From an uncultured Lachnospiraceae bacterium (GTDB lineage: Bacteria > Bacillota > Clostridia > Lachnospirales > Lachnospiraceae): DNA of 15,510 nt. The first letter of the stretch is position 1, and each line of letters opens with the position of its first letter. The notes beneath the pieces are model-generated. The model was not told the DNA's origin and ran no database searches. It worked only from the letters and a program-made list of their open reading frames with translations. Of the stretch, positions 7,534 through 15,419 are shown one piece after another. The stretch lies in NCBI GenBank assembly GCA_947628025.1, contig CANQYH010000039.1, positions 1-15,510 on the forward strand. The letters run 5' to 3'. Position numbers and translations under genes: made by a program.

Positions 7534-9348
7534 ATGAAACAGATTATCCAACATATCTTATTTCCCGACGACGATGCGTTGTTCAATTACAGGGAGTTAT
7601 TCTATCGACATGACGGAATGGTGACGGAAGGAGGAAAAAGGGGGATTCTGTGCTTAAACAAATATGGAACCGTTGAGTTTTGTACGTATTTTAATGGGGT
7701 CTCCTATGGAAAATGGCGTCAATACACGACTATAAGCCAGATCCTGCTAAATCTGATCGTAGAGGGAGAGTTTGAAATCACCCTTTGCGGATATAGTCTG
7801 GTGAATGGTATACCGGCCAGAAAAGTATTAGGGAAACAGCATATTGTTTCAGACGGGAACGAGAAAGTCTGTGTTGAGTATCCTGAGAGCCGAGAAGAGA
7901 TACTCGGGTTTGAGATCAGGGCATTCAGTGAATTGAAGATCCTTGGAGGGTATTATGAAGGCGTATTCGAGGCTGAAAACGTAAAGGATATAGAGCTGGC
8001 GTTATCGACAACGACCTGTTGGAAAGAAGAATACATCATTAAAAATATTCAACGCCTGAAAAAAGGAATTTTGGATCTGGATGAAGAGATCAGCGGACAT
8101 TTTAATATCCATATTGTTGATAACGGAAGAACCCTGAAACGTGAGGATTTTCCTGACGATGGCAGGATTTATTATCATCCGAATAAAAATGTCGGTGGCG
8201 CCGGCGGATATGCCAGAGGGATGATCGAATGCTGCCGCCAGATACCGAAAGCGACGCATGTATTGCTGATGGACGACGATGTCATGATCCTGCCGGAAAG
8301 CATCTACAGGACATATGTGTTATTAAAAAATGTAAAGGAAGAATACAGCAGCAGCTTTGTCGGCGGAGCGATGCTGGTAATGGAGGAGAAAAATTTCCAG
8401 CATGAGGATATGGGGACGGTCGATGATATCGGGACATTCATCCCGCTGAAACCAAGATTTAACCATTTTAGCCTGTTTGATAATCTGTGCAACGAAAAAA
8501 CATATCATGGAAATAACAAATACCAGGCCTGGTGGTATTGCTGCATCCCAATGAAAATCATTGAGAAGAACGGCCTCCCGCTGCCGCTGTTCATCCGTGG
8601 GGATGATGTCGAATATTCATTAAGGTGTAAAGCCGATATCATGACAATGAATGGAATCGGTATCTGGCATATGGGATTTTATGGGAAATACAGCGCTTCT
8701 ATGAATGTTTATCAGGAATGCAGGAACCTGTTGATTGCTCAGGCGACGTCGGGGATCCTGCCGAGAGTGGATCTGGTAGGCCGCATAAAAAAAATGTATC
8801 GGGATAATATTCTGAAACATAACTATGGCGCGGCAGAACTTTCGTTGAAAGCGTTTGAAGACTATATGAAAGGGCCTGCCTTTATTATGCAGGACAGAGG
8901 GGAGGCGATCATAAAAGAAAATGGAGAGCTAAACCTTAAATTGTGTCCGTTGGAACAGATGAAAGACGTGGGTATAAATTTATATGAAGATCCTTATTGG
9001 GACAGTCAAAGAGGATTTTTAAAAAAATGGCTGTACCGTATTACCTATAACGGCCATAGATTCTGGCCGGAGAGGCTGCTGGGTAAGAAGCCGGTAGTTA
9101 TCCCGTTTGATTTTGGATATACGCCGTCGAAAATGGCAATGAAGAGAACGTACCTGGCTGTAAATCCGATCCAGCAGACCGGGAGCATCTGTGAAATCAA
9201 CAAAAAGAAATTCAGGGAACTCCAGCGCCGATATTATAGGGATTTTTTATATTATAATTTACATCAGAAAGATATTGTGAATCGATATAGAAAAGCCAGC
9301 AAAGTTATGACGTCAGAAAAATTCTGGAGGAAGTACTTAGGGATATAG
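7534..9348 (+). CDS. GlfT2-like galactofuranosyltransferase (family-2 GT)
   Basis: This 604-residue enzyme probably polymerises galactofuranose from UDP-Galf. It follows the GlfT2 plan: a beta-rich N-terminal domain (about 1-150), a GT-A domain with NVGGAGGYARGM and the metal-binding LLMDDDV (Asp247-Asp249), a double Trp (WWY, 333-334), the catalytic-region GDDVEYS (Asp357-Asp358), and IWHMGFYGKY (His379) for metal or substrate binding. A helical C-terminal domain follows. Those motifs match, in order, those of mycobacterial GlfT2, which is of similar size. Glf earlier in the locus supplies the donor. The start is ATG 7534 with GGAAGGCGG at 7516-7524; TTG 7525 is in frame but overlaps the ribosome site. 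Whether it makes one linkage or alternates two, as GlfT2 does, cannot be seen. Confidence 0.92.
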   Translation: MKQIIQHILFPDDDALFNYRELFYRHDGMVTEGGKRGILCLNKYGTVEFCTYFNGVSYGKWRQYTTISQILLNLIVEGEFEITLCGYSLVNGIPARKVLGKQHIVSDGNEKVCVEYPESREEILGFEIRAFSELKILGGYYEGVFEAENVKDIELALSTTTCWKEEYIIKNIQRLKKGILDLDEEISGHFNIHIVDNGRTLKREDFPDDGRIYYHPNKNVGGAGGYARGMIECCRQIPKATHVLLMDDDVMILPESIYRTYVLLKNVKEEYSSSFVGGAMLVMEEKNFQHEDMGTVDDIGTFIPLKPRFNHFSLFDNLCNEKTYHGNNKYQAWWYCCIPMKIIEKNGLPLPLFIRGDDVEYSLRCKADIMTMNGIGIWHMGFYGKYSASMNVYQECRNLLIAQATSGILPRVDLVGRIKKMYRDNILKHNYGAAELSLKAFEDYMKGPAFIMQDRGEAIIKENGELNLKLCPLEQMKDVGINLYEDPYWDSQRGFLKKWLYRITYNGHRFWPERLLGKKPVVIPFDFGYTPSKMAMKRTYLAVNPIQQTGSICEINKKKFRELQRRYYRDFLYYNLHQKDIVNRYRKASKVMTSEKFWRKYLGI

Positions 9349-9369
9349 TCGGAAAGGTGAAAGAATAAG

Positions 9370-9429
9370 ATGTCTTATTTTAAATGTAAAGATGCAGGTA
9401 ATGTTATGAATCGTATACAATTAATATAA
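9370..9429 (+). CDS. Short ORF with a strong ribosome binding site between glfT2-like and yfhO-like genes
   Basis: AAAGGTGA at 9353-9360 is an excellent ribosome site nine bases before ATG 9370. The frame encodes only 19 residues (MSYFKCKDAGNVMNRIQLI) and ends at TAA 9427-9429. It may be a leader peptide, a true microprotein, or the surviving first codons of a gene lost by deletion. The downstream DNA turns sharply AT-rich here, which would fit a junction. No family is recognised. Confidence 0.3.
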   Translation: MSYFKCKDAGNVMNRIQLI

Positions 9430-9438
9430 TGAAACAAC

Positions 9439-9468
9439 TTGATGTGATATATAGGAAAATTATATATT
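9439..9468 (+). promoter_or_regulatory. Possible promoter for the YfhO-family gene
   Basis: TTGATG (9439-9444) is followed after 18 bases by TATATT (9463-9468), or after 16 bases by TATATA (9461-9466). It lies in the AT-rich 158-base gap, about 40 bases before the start at 9507. A TATAAT at 9425-9430 also occurs but has no recognisable -35. AT-rich DNA gives such matches easily. Confidence 0.35.
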
Positions 9469-9506
9469 GTTTTATAAGGCAGAGAAAGTAAAGAGGAAGT
9501 TATGGG

Positions 9507-12065
9507 ATGGTATTGATAAAAGAAAAAACACAAAGAAAAGCATTAGCAAAATCGCTGGTGCTGTATGGAAGCGCTGGGATTGTTCCAATGATTGTGTTTA
9601 GTGTTATGTGTATGAAGAGCGGCATTTATCCATTTGGCAATTATTCTAATCTGGTGGATGATTTAAGTATACAATATGTGGATCTTTTTTCTTTTTTGAA
9701 AAATATGGTGGAAAAAAATAATATTTCAAGCTACAGTTTTTCAAAAGGACTGGGCGGGAATATTATTGGAGTATTTGCATATTATTTAGCGTCTCCGGTT
9801 AATGCTTTGCTGCTTCTGTTTCGTCAGGAAAACATACAAGATTTTGTATATTGCTCGTCATGTTTAAAATTGGGACTGTGCGGCGTGGCGGAAGCATTTT
9901 ATTTAAGGAAGCGTTTCCCAAATCTCGAAACTGTGTATGTTTTTCTGTTAAGTCTTTGTTTTTCTTTATCATTTTATAATATATCAAAAATCAGTAATCT
10001 GATGTGGCTGGACGGCGTCTATATGCTTCCATTGATTATGTGCGGTGCGTGGAAGCTGGTTGAGAAAAAAGAAGGTTTATTCCTCACAATTACGGTCGCA
10101 TGCTCGGTCGTATTTAACTGGTACACGGCATATATGAATTGCCTCTTTGTGATAATATATTTCTGTTTTGAGTACGTTAAGTATAATAATGGATTTAGCA
10201 AAAACAGTATATTTGCTTTTTTAAGATTTTTTGCGTTTTTGCTTTGGGGCGTTTTATTGAGCGCTGTGCTTTTCTTTCCGAATATTTATGAGCTATTACA
10301 GGGAAAAGGCGGGTTAAAGGAGAACATCTGGACATTTGCGGTAAATGGCAATTTTTTGAACATTATGCGTGGATTTGTGCTGCGGGACAATTCAGCTTCT
10401 TTCAGTCTGTTTTGCGGTACGTTTGCCTTTATTTTAGCTTTAGATGGTGTGTTACATTTATACCGGGTTAGGAAAAGAGAATTCTACGTATCTGCAGCTT
10501 TAATCGGGATAATGATTCTTTCATTATTGATAAAACCATTGGAGAATATATGGAATGGGTTTCGATATGCTTACTCTTATTCATATCGGTATTCCTATGT
10601 ACAGACATGGATGATTGTATATTTTGCAGCAGTCGGATTAATATATGAACAGAAGTGCAAAAGGTTCGGCGAATCGGGCTTAGTCAGAATTATTGCTATT
10701 CTGTTTATTACCTGGGGGGTGTTGGATTATATTAGCCCATTTAATGGGAAAGCGCTTTGGGCGACTTTAGTACTTGCTGTTTCTTTTGCTTTTTGTTTAT
10801 ATATGAAATCTATACTGATTGTGAGGATGAGATGGCTCATTTCTGCATGTATCGTATTGATAACTGTATTTGAGCTTGTTATAGAGGGCGAGTGGATATT
10901 GTCCGCGCGGCTTCCAATTCCGGACTCAACCTTTTATCCGACTTATGTTTTGAATGAAAAACAGCTGATTAACACGATAAAACAAACGGATCAAAGCAGT
11001 TTTTTCCGGATCGAGCAAACATTAAACCGGGGGTTTGAGGGAGACAAATGTTCTGCTTATTTCCTGGAAAATATGGGATATGATTATAACGGGATCTCAC
11101 ATTATTCATCTGCTACTTACGAAAGAGCAAGAAGATTTTTAGATCGTTTGGGATATGGAACTAATGATACAGTCAGTATGTATGACGAGCCTATATTAGC
11201 AGCCGATAGTTTATTAGGAATAAAATACATTATGGCGGATAGACAATATCCTGCGTTAGAATTAAAGACAGATTTGAATTTAAATGGCAAACGCATTTAT
11301 GAAAATCCATTTGCGTTGCCGCTGGGCTTTTTGGCAGCGGGGGAGGAAAATGGAAATGAAATTAATTTTATTAATCATTTTCAATATCAAAATGAAGTAT
11401 ATTCGAGATTATTGGGGGAACCGATTGACTTATATAAGCCTGCAGAATCAAAAATAATATCGCATGGAGAACATGAGATCACGTTTGAGATTGAGTTACA
11501 GGAAGGGAATATACTATATGGGTTTGCTAATTCAGCATTCTCTGATTTACAGTTGTACATAGATGATCAGTACCGCTGCAGATATTCTGGATGGCTGAGT
11601 TATAAAATTTTTAATATTAGCGATGCCGCCGGAGTGCATAAAGTAAAGTTTGAAAACTTTTACGGGGGGGAAGATCAGATATCTACATATTTTTATCAGT
11701 TGGATTTAGCACAATTTGATGAAGTTGTGGAGAAGCTGCGAACCAGGGGCGTCGAAATTGAGAGATTTGAAAATGGCATTGTGGAAGGGACAGTAACGAG
11801 CGGGGAGGATGGTTTTGCTGTTTTTACAATCCCTTCGGAAAAGGGCTGGAGCGCGGCCGTTAACGGGGAATCAGTTCCGGTAATAACAGGAGTTGACGCA
11901 TTGATAATGATTCCGGTAAAGGCCGGCGTAAATCAGATTACGTTAACGTATAAAGCGCCGTATGTGAGGCTGGGTTTATGTATGTCAATATTATCTTTCA
12001 TAGGAATTCTTGTTTTTATATGGAGAAAAAATGCAGGTTGCCGGGCAAAGCAGGCAGCTGGTTGA
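9507..12065 (+). CDS. YfhO-family multi-spanning membrane protein (GT-C type)
   Basis: This protein has 852 residues. The N-terminal half has a dozen or so hydrophobic spans, beginning near residue 17. It carries the YfhO-family opening: YPFGNYSNLVDDLSIQYVD with the Asp51-Asp52 pair, then YSFSKGLGGN and YYLASPVNALLLLF. A large extracytoplasmic domain follows (about 465-818, with SYRYSYVQTW just before it) and a final span (about 822-841) ends in a basic tail. In Bacillus and Listeria, YfhO-like proteins act outside the membrane to transfer sugars from a lipid-phosphate donor to teichoic acids, together with a CsbB-like enzyme and a GtcA-like flippase. Neither partner is in this window. The start at ATG 9507 has GAGGAAG seven bases upstream. 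The gene is clearly more AT-rich than the ABC and GT2 genes. A decorating role on the exported glycan is inferred. Confidence 0.88.
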   Translation: MVLIKEKTQRKALAKSLVLYGSAGIVPMIVFSVMCMKSGIYPFGNYSNLVDDLSIQYVDLFSFLKNMVEKNNISSYSFSKGLGGNIIGVFAYYLASPVNALLLLFRQENIQDFVYCSSCLKLGLCGVAEAFYLRKRFPNLETVYVFLLSLCFSLSFYNISKISNLMWLDGVYMLPLIMCGAWKLVEKKEGLFLTITVACSVVFNWYTAYMNCLFVIIYFCFEYVKYNNGFSKNSIFAFLRFFAFLLWGVLLSAVLFFPNIYELLQGKGGLKENIWTFAVNGNFLNIMRGFVLRDNSASFSLFCGTFAFILALDGVLHLYRVRKREFYVSAALIGIMILSLLIKPLENIWNGFRYAYSYSYRYSYVQTWMIVYFAAVGLIYEQKCKRFGESGLVRIIAILFITWGVLDYISPFNGKALWATLVLAVSFAFCLYMKSILIVRMRWLISACIVLITVFELVIEGEWILSARLPIPDSTFYPTYVLNEKQLINTIKQTDQSSFFRIEQTLNRGFEGDKCSAYFLENMGYDYNGISHYSSATYERARRFLDRLGYGTNDTVSMYDEPILAADSLLGIKYIMADRQYPALELKTDLNLNGKRIYENPFALPLGFLAAGEENGNEINFINHFQYQNEVYSRLLGEPIDLYKPAESKIISHGEHEITFEIELQEGNILYGFANSAFSDLQLYIDDQYRCRYSGWLSYKIFNISDAAGVHKVKFENFYGGEDQISTYFYQLDLAQFDEVVEKLRTRGVEIERFENGIVEGTVTSGEDGFAVFTIPSEKGWSAAVNGESVPVITGVDALIMIPVKAGVNQITLTYKAPYVRLGLCMSILSFIGILVFIWRKNAGCRAKQAAG

Positions 12066-12159
12066 GGCGTTGGCAGGAGTGAAACTGTTTCCGAAATATT
12101 TGGATATGGAAGTATTAGTTTGTGAGCAGGCTGTGGTCGGGGGCCGGTGTATATTGTGA
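12031..12159 (+). CDS. Doubtful 42-residue ORF overlapping the yfhO 3' end
   Basis: ATG 12031 has GGAG five bases upstream and the frame runs 42 codons to TGA 12157-12159. The first 35 bases overlap the end of the preceding gene in another frame. The product (MQVAGQSRQLVEALAGVKLF at its start) has no membrane segment, signal or recognised domain. It occupies most of the 182-base gap before the next gene. The rest of that gap holds only a very short second frame (12156-12206) and the ribosome site at 12231. It could be decayed coding DNA or chance. Confidence 0.2.
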   Translation: MQVAGQSRQLVEALAGVKLFPKYLDMEVLVCEQAVVGGRCIL

Positions 12160-12230
12160 AGAAAATGCCGGAAATGCGGACACCAGCATGGAGGACTAAA
12201 AAATAACGATAAGTTGTCCGGAAAATCAAG

Positions 12231-12238
12231 AAGGAGGG
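12231..12238 (+). promoter_or_regulatory. AAGGAGGG ribosome binding site deciding the start of the Wzy/WaaL-like gene
   Basis: This near-perfect site directly touches the first ATG of the frame (12239), too close to use it. It is nine bases from GTG 12248, so GTG is the more likely start. Confidence 0.6.
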
Positions 12239-12247
12239 ATGGCTGAA

Positions 12248-14500
12248 GTGAAGCGGATTGTAGATTTAAAAAACAAAGGTATGCTTTTTGATAACCTGTA
12301 CCTGGCAGTCCTGGCCCTGTATCTGCTGAAAGCTTTTTTTGACACCGCATTGTTTTCAGTGCCCTGGCCAATGTATTACGATGAGTTAGTGCGGTTAACG
12401 GCCCTGGCAGTGGTGCTGCTTAGGGAGGGATATCGGACAGAGGGACGGGGCATACTATGGTTTTTCTGTATAGCTGTTGGAGGAATATTCGCGTTATCCT
12501 GGATCCACACGGGATACGCGTTCTTGCTGGATATCCCGCTTTTGATGCTTGGAGCCTTTGATATCCCGTACAAGAAAATCCTGAAAGTCTATATTGGCTG
12601 CGGACTGTTGGTCCTGGTTGCGGCGGTGATCGGTTCCTGTACCGGATGTATAGAGGATCTGGTCTATTTTGATTTTGATGATAAAATACAATTTAAACAC
12701 TCGTTTGGTATTGTATATTCAACGGATTTTTCCGCCCATGTGGTGTATTTATTATTTACGGTATGGGTGGTTTACGACAGGCTTCCATTGAGCCTTTATA
12801 CGATCGTAACAGCGGCGCTCACAGGGATCGTATATTTTTATTCCGGCGCGAAATGCAGCACGATCGTACTGCTGCTGTTTTTGTTGGGTCTGCTGTACGA
12901 GAAGCTTTTGCATTTTTTTGAAAAGCACAATAGATATAGCAAAATTACAGGTTTTTTAGATTTTTTATCTTTAGCCGTGCTTCCGTGTTGCGCGGCTGTT
13001 ATGGTTTCCTTGATGTTTCGGTTTGATCCGGAGAATGTGGTAATGCAGAAAGTGAATACTCTGCTTTCAGGTCGATTGCGGCTCGCCCGCAGCGCGTTAG
13101 AAGAGTACGGGCTCAGCATGTGGGGGACGGCCTTTGACATGATCGGCGGCGGGGGGAATACGGTATCGCACCGAGGGTATAATTTTGTAGACAGTTCTTA
13201 CTGTATGGTCCTGATCCGGTATGGTCTGATGGTATTTTTGGTCATGTGCGCGCTGTACGTTATGTGCGCCTGGAGGGCTGGGAAGAGCAAGCAGAGACGG
13301 CTGCTGATCGTCCTTTCGCTGATCGCGGTTCATAACGCGATTGAGCACCATATTCTGGAGCTGGCATATGATATTTTTCTGATTCTTCCTTTCGCTCGCC
13401 TGCATGGGGAGGAACAACTGGAGTCTCAGGAGCATTCCCTTGTGAGCGCTCTCCGGCAAACAGCGGTGTGGGCCGGCGGCGCCGCGCTTGGGGCAGTCGC
13501 TGTTTTCTGGGCGGCGGCGTATGGGAAAACGCTGGTCACTTTGCTTCGGCTGTACGAACCGGGCAGACACCGCTATTTTATCGTGGCAGTATTCGGGCTT
13601 GCGATAATAGTATTTCTCTTCGCAAAAGAAGCGGCCGGTATAATAACGGGGACGATAAAAAGAGCGGGGGTCAGGAAGAAAGATTTCATTGTATTGTTGG
13701 GCGCCCCTTTATTATTGCTGGCTGTCTGGGGAACTTCTAACAGGATAATCCATATCAAAATGCCCATGTATGAGGAAAGTATACGGAAAGGAACTGAGGC
13801 GATTTCGGCGTTAAAAGCTGATATGGGCGATTCCGGAAAGATATATGTTGATGATCTTCCTGTGATGTACAGGAAAAATGGGACAGACATATCATGGAAT
13901 ATCTTGGCGGAAGAGGGATCGGTTGCGGAAGAAAACGTTGTTTTATTGACGGCGAAGAACAAAGAACTGAGAAGACTGATGGAAAATGGATTTTGGTTTG
14001 GCGAATTATCGGAACAGGAAGGCATTTATACGAACGATAAGGAGGCAGCCCAGATCCTGGAAAACTCCGGAATCCGGATGAACGAGTTCTACAGCGTGGA
14101 AAAAGACGTCGATATGGCGCTGATGGCGGATGCGAACGGGCTGGCGCGGACGGATGCTGGCGGGGTGCTGGTTGAGGGTGAGAACCGGTCCCTGATACAC
14201 GGCCCCTGGCTGACTTTGTACCGGGGACGATATAGAGTAGAATACCGCTTAAAATTAAAAGGGACATCTTTAGGCGACGGCTCATTTGCGACGGTTCGCC
14301 TGTCTTCCGATTCCGGAAGAGTAATCATTCAGGTCAAAGATCTATCGAAAACGGATTTTGACGAAAATGGTGAGTGCGTCTGCGTAATGGAAGCAGATAT
14401 ATGGGATGTGGAGGGCGCGGAATTTTTGCTGTTTGCTCATGGAGATACTGCTATTGAGGTCGAAAGTATAAAATACGAAAAGGTTGGAAAAATTGGATAA
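12248..14500 (+). CDS. Wzy/WaaL-like polysaccharide polymerase or ligase with extra extracytoplasmic C-terminal domains
   Basis: The product is about 750 residues. The first 380 or so form a multi-spanning membrane domain with ten or more hydrophobic segments. It has the features of O-antigen polymerase/ligase proteins: YSTDFSAHVVYLLF, then FYSGAKCSTIVLLLFLLGLL, a large loop with LLSGRLRLARSALEEYGLSM, GGGGNT and YNFVDSSYCMVLIRYGL, and a closing span. Two or three more spans (about 410-490) lead to a soluble C-terminal part of some 260 residues. The last 110 look like a beta-sandwich (YRGRYRVEYRLKLKG, ATVRLSS, AEFLLFAHGDTAIEVESIKY). Typical Wzy proteins end after the membrane domain at 400-450 residues, so this is an enlarged form. 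GTG 12248 is preferred; ATG 12239 would add three residues. In an ABC-exporter locus a ligase role is as likely as polymerisation. Confidence 0.75.
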   Translation: MKRIVDLKNKGMLFDNLYLAVLALYLLKAFFDTALFSVPWPMYYDELVRLTALAVVLLREGYRTEGRGILWFFCIAVGGIFALSWIHTGYAFLLDIPLLMLGAFDIPYKKILKVYIGCGLLVLVAAVIGSCTGCIEDLVYFDFDDKIQFKHSFGIVYSTDFSAHVVYLLFTVWVVYDRLPLSLYTIVTAALTGIVYFYSGAKCSTIVLLLFLLGLLYEKLLHFFEKHNRYSKITGFLDFLSLAVLPCCAAVMVSLMFRFDPENVVMQKVNTLLSGRLRLARSALEEYGLSMWGTAFDMIGGGGNTVSHRGYNFVDSSYCMVLIRYGLMVFLVMCALYVMCAWRAGKSKQRRLLIVLSLIAVHNAIEHHILELAYDIFLILPFARLHGEEQLESQEHSLVSALRQTAVWAGGAALGAVAVFWAAAYGKTLVTLLRLYEPGRHRYFIVAVFGLAIIVFLFAKEAAGIITGTIKRAGVRKKDFIVLLGAPLLLLAVWGTSNRIIHIKMPMYEESIRKGTEAISALKADMGDSGKIYVDDLPVMYRKNGTDISWNILAEEGSVAEENVVLLTAKNKELRRLMENGFWFGELSEQEGIYTNDKEAAQILENSGIRMNEFYSVEKDVDMALMADANGLARTDAGGVLVEGENRSLIHGPWLTLYRGRYRVEYRLKLKGTSLGDGSFATVRLSSDSGRVIIQVKDLSKTDFDENGECVCVMEADIWDVEGAEFLLFAHGDTAIEVESIKYEKVGKIG

Positions 14501-14559
14501 TTATTATGTACGCCCCGGAGAAGATGCCTGGCTGAACGAATGAGGAGGAGAGAAGAAAG

Positions 14560-15336
14560 ATGTTTTCTGCTAGTATTGTAGAAAAGACAGAGTTGGATCG
14601 ATTACGGCCGGCTTTCACAGTATTTGGTGAGAACTGGAAAGAGTTGATTGCTGAATATGATGGTAAATTATGGAAATGCAGCCGGTATTCGGCAGATATG
14701 CTTGAAAAACCAATTTATAGTGCGGCAGATCATTCACGACAGAGTTCAGCTCGTTTTCTGCTTACAGATGAAATCGTATGGGAACAATGTGACGAACCGG
14801 CGTACAGGGTATATTTGGACGGATCTGTAAAAATATCTGTGAATGATTCGGAATCAGATGTACGTCCATGTAAGCGCTTCAACGCGTTTCAATATGATGA
14901 AGCGATTTTGACTGCAAGAAGAATCGCTCATAGGAATGGTGAACAAAAGGACATATCTTTTCGCCCGATCCGTGTATATTTGTCTCATATGGTCAAATAT
15001 CCGCTGAACTCGGAATATGCGTCCCTATATGATGCGGCTGGTCTGCGGATCCCGCCCGAAAGAGGGTATTCCGTGGAACAGATCGGTTATCTGGCTCATT
15101 TTTTGAAAACAGATCGGTTTGAAGTGACGAGGATGAAAGGAAAAGGGTCGGATGCGTTATTTTTGATTGGCGATGGATTTCGGGAAAAGCAAATGGATCG
15201 GAAACGTGGGGAGCATTTTAGGAAGCAGGTCATTGACATATTGAATGGCACTGCTCTTAAACCGGTTCCTGTGGAATGTCAGTTGGGAGATACGGTTATC
15301 TGGCTTGGAACCTGGCAGGTAAGTGAGCCGAAGTGA
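14560..15336 (+). CDS. Uncharacterised soluble protein, 258 residues
   Basis: I do not recognise this protein. The ribosome site is excellent (GAGGAGGAG at 14542-14550, nine bases before ATG 14560), so it is very likely translated. No signal peptide or membrane span is present. The protein is charged, with mixed alpha/beta character, and has two apparent halves: about 1-130 with beta-like YRVYLDGSVKISVN, and about 145-258 with YPLNSEYASLYDAAGL, YSVEQIGYLAHFL and VIDILNGTALKPVPV. It lies 59 bases after the Wzy/WaaL-like gene in the same direction and could be read from the same transcript. The Rpn-family fragment converges on it from the other side. It may be the last gene of the locus or an unrelated cargo gene; no function is proposed. 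Confidence 0.8.
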   Translation: MFSASIVEKTELDRLRPAFTVFGENWKELIAEYDGKLWKCSRYSADMLEKPIYSAADHSRQSSARFLLTDEIVWEQCDEPAYRVYLDGSVKISVNDSESDVRPCKRFNAFQYDEAILTARRIAHRNGEQKDISFRPIRVYLSHMVKYPLNSEYASLYDAAGLRIPPERGYSVEQIGYLAHFLKTDRFEVTRMKGKGSDALFLIGDGFREKQMDRKRGEHFRKQVIDILNGTALKPVPVECQLGDTVIWLGTWQVSEPK

Positions 15337-15366
15337 TGGATCTTTTCGAAAATTTAGTGACAGGTA

Positions 15367-15419
15367 CTGGAAATCTTTGGTTAAAAAATTTTTCCCCTGT
15401 CCGCGGCCGGGATTTCCAG
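15367..15419. repeat. Nine-base inverted repeat at the convergent gene ends
   Basis: CTGGAAATC (15367-15375) and GATTTCCAG (15411-15419) are perfect inverted copies separated by 35 bases. They straddle the stop codon of the minus-strand Rpn fragment, in the space between two convergent genes. The loop contains the self-complementary AAAAAATTTTT region. It might act as a weak bidirectional terminator, but the loop is long and the stem short. Confidence 0.3.

Noticed and set aside
13755..14285. 176-codon minus-strand frame opposite the C-terminal region of the Wzy/WaaL-like gene
   Set aside because: Ser/Pro/Arg-rich shadow frame without a ribosome site; the plus-strand gene is continuous and better supported.
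15337..15380. Intrinsic terminator after the last plus-strand gene
   Set aside because: TTTTCGAAAA and short T-runs occur but no GC-rich stem followed by a U-run is present.
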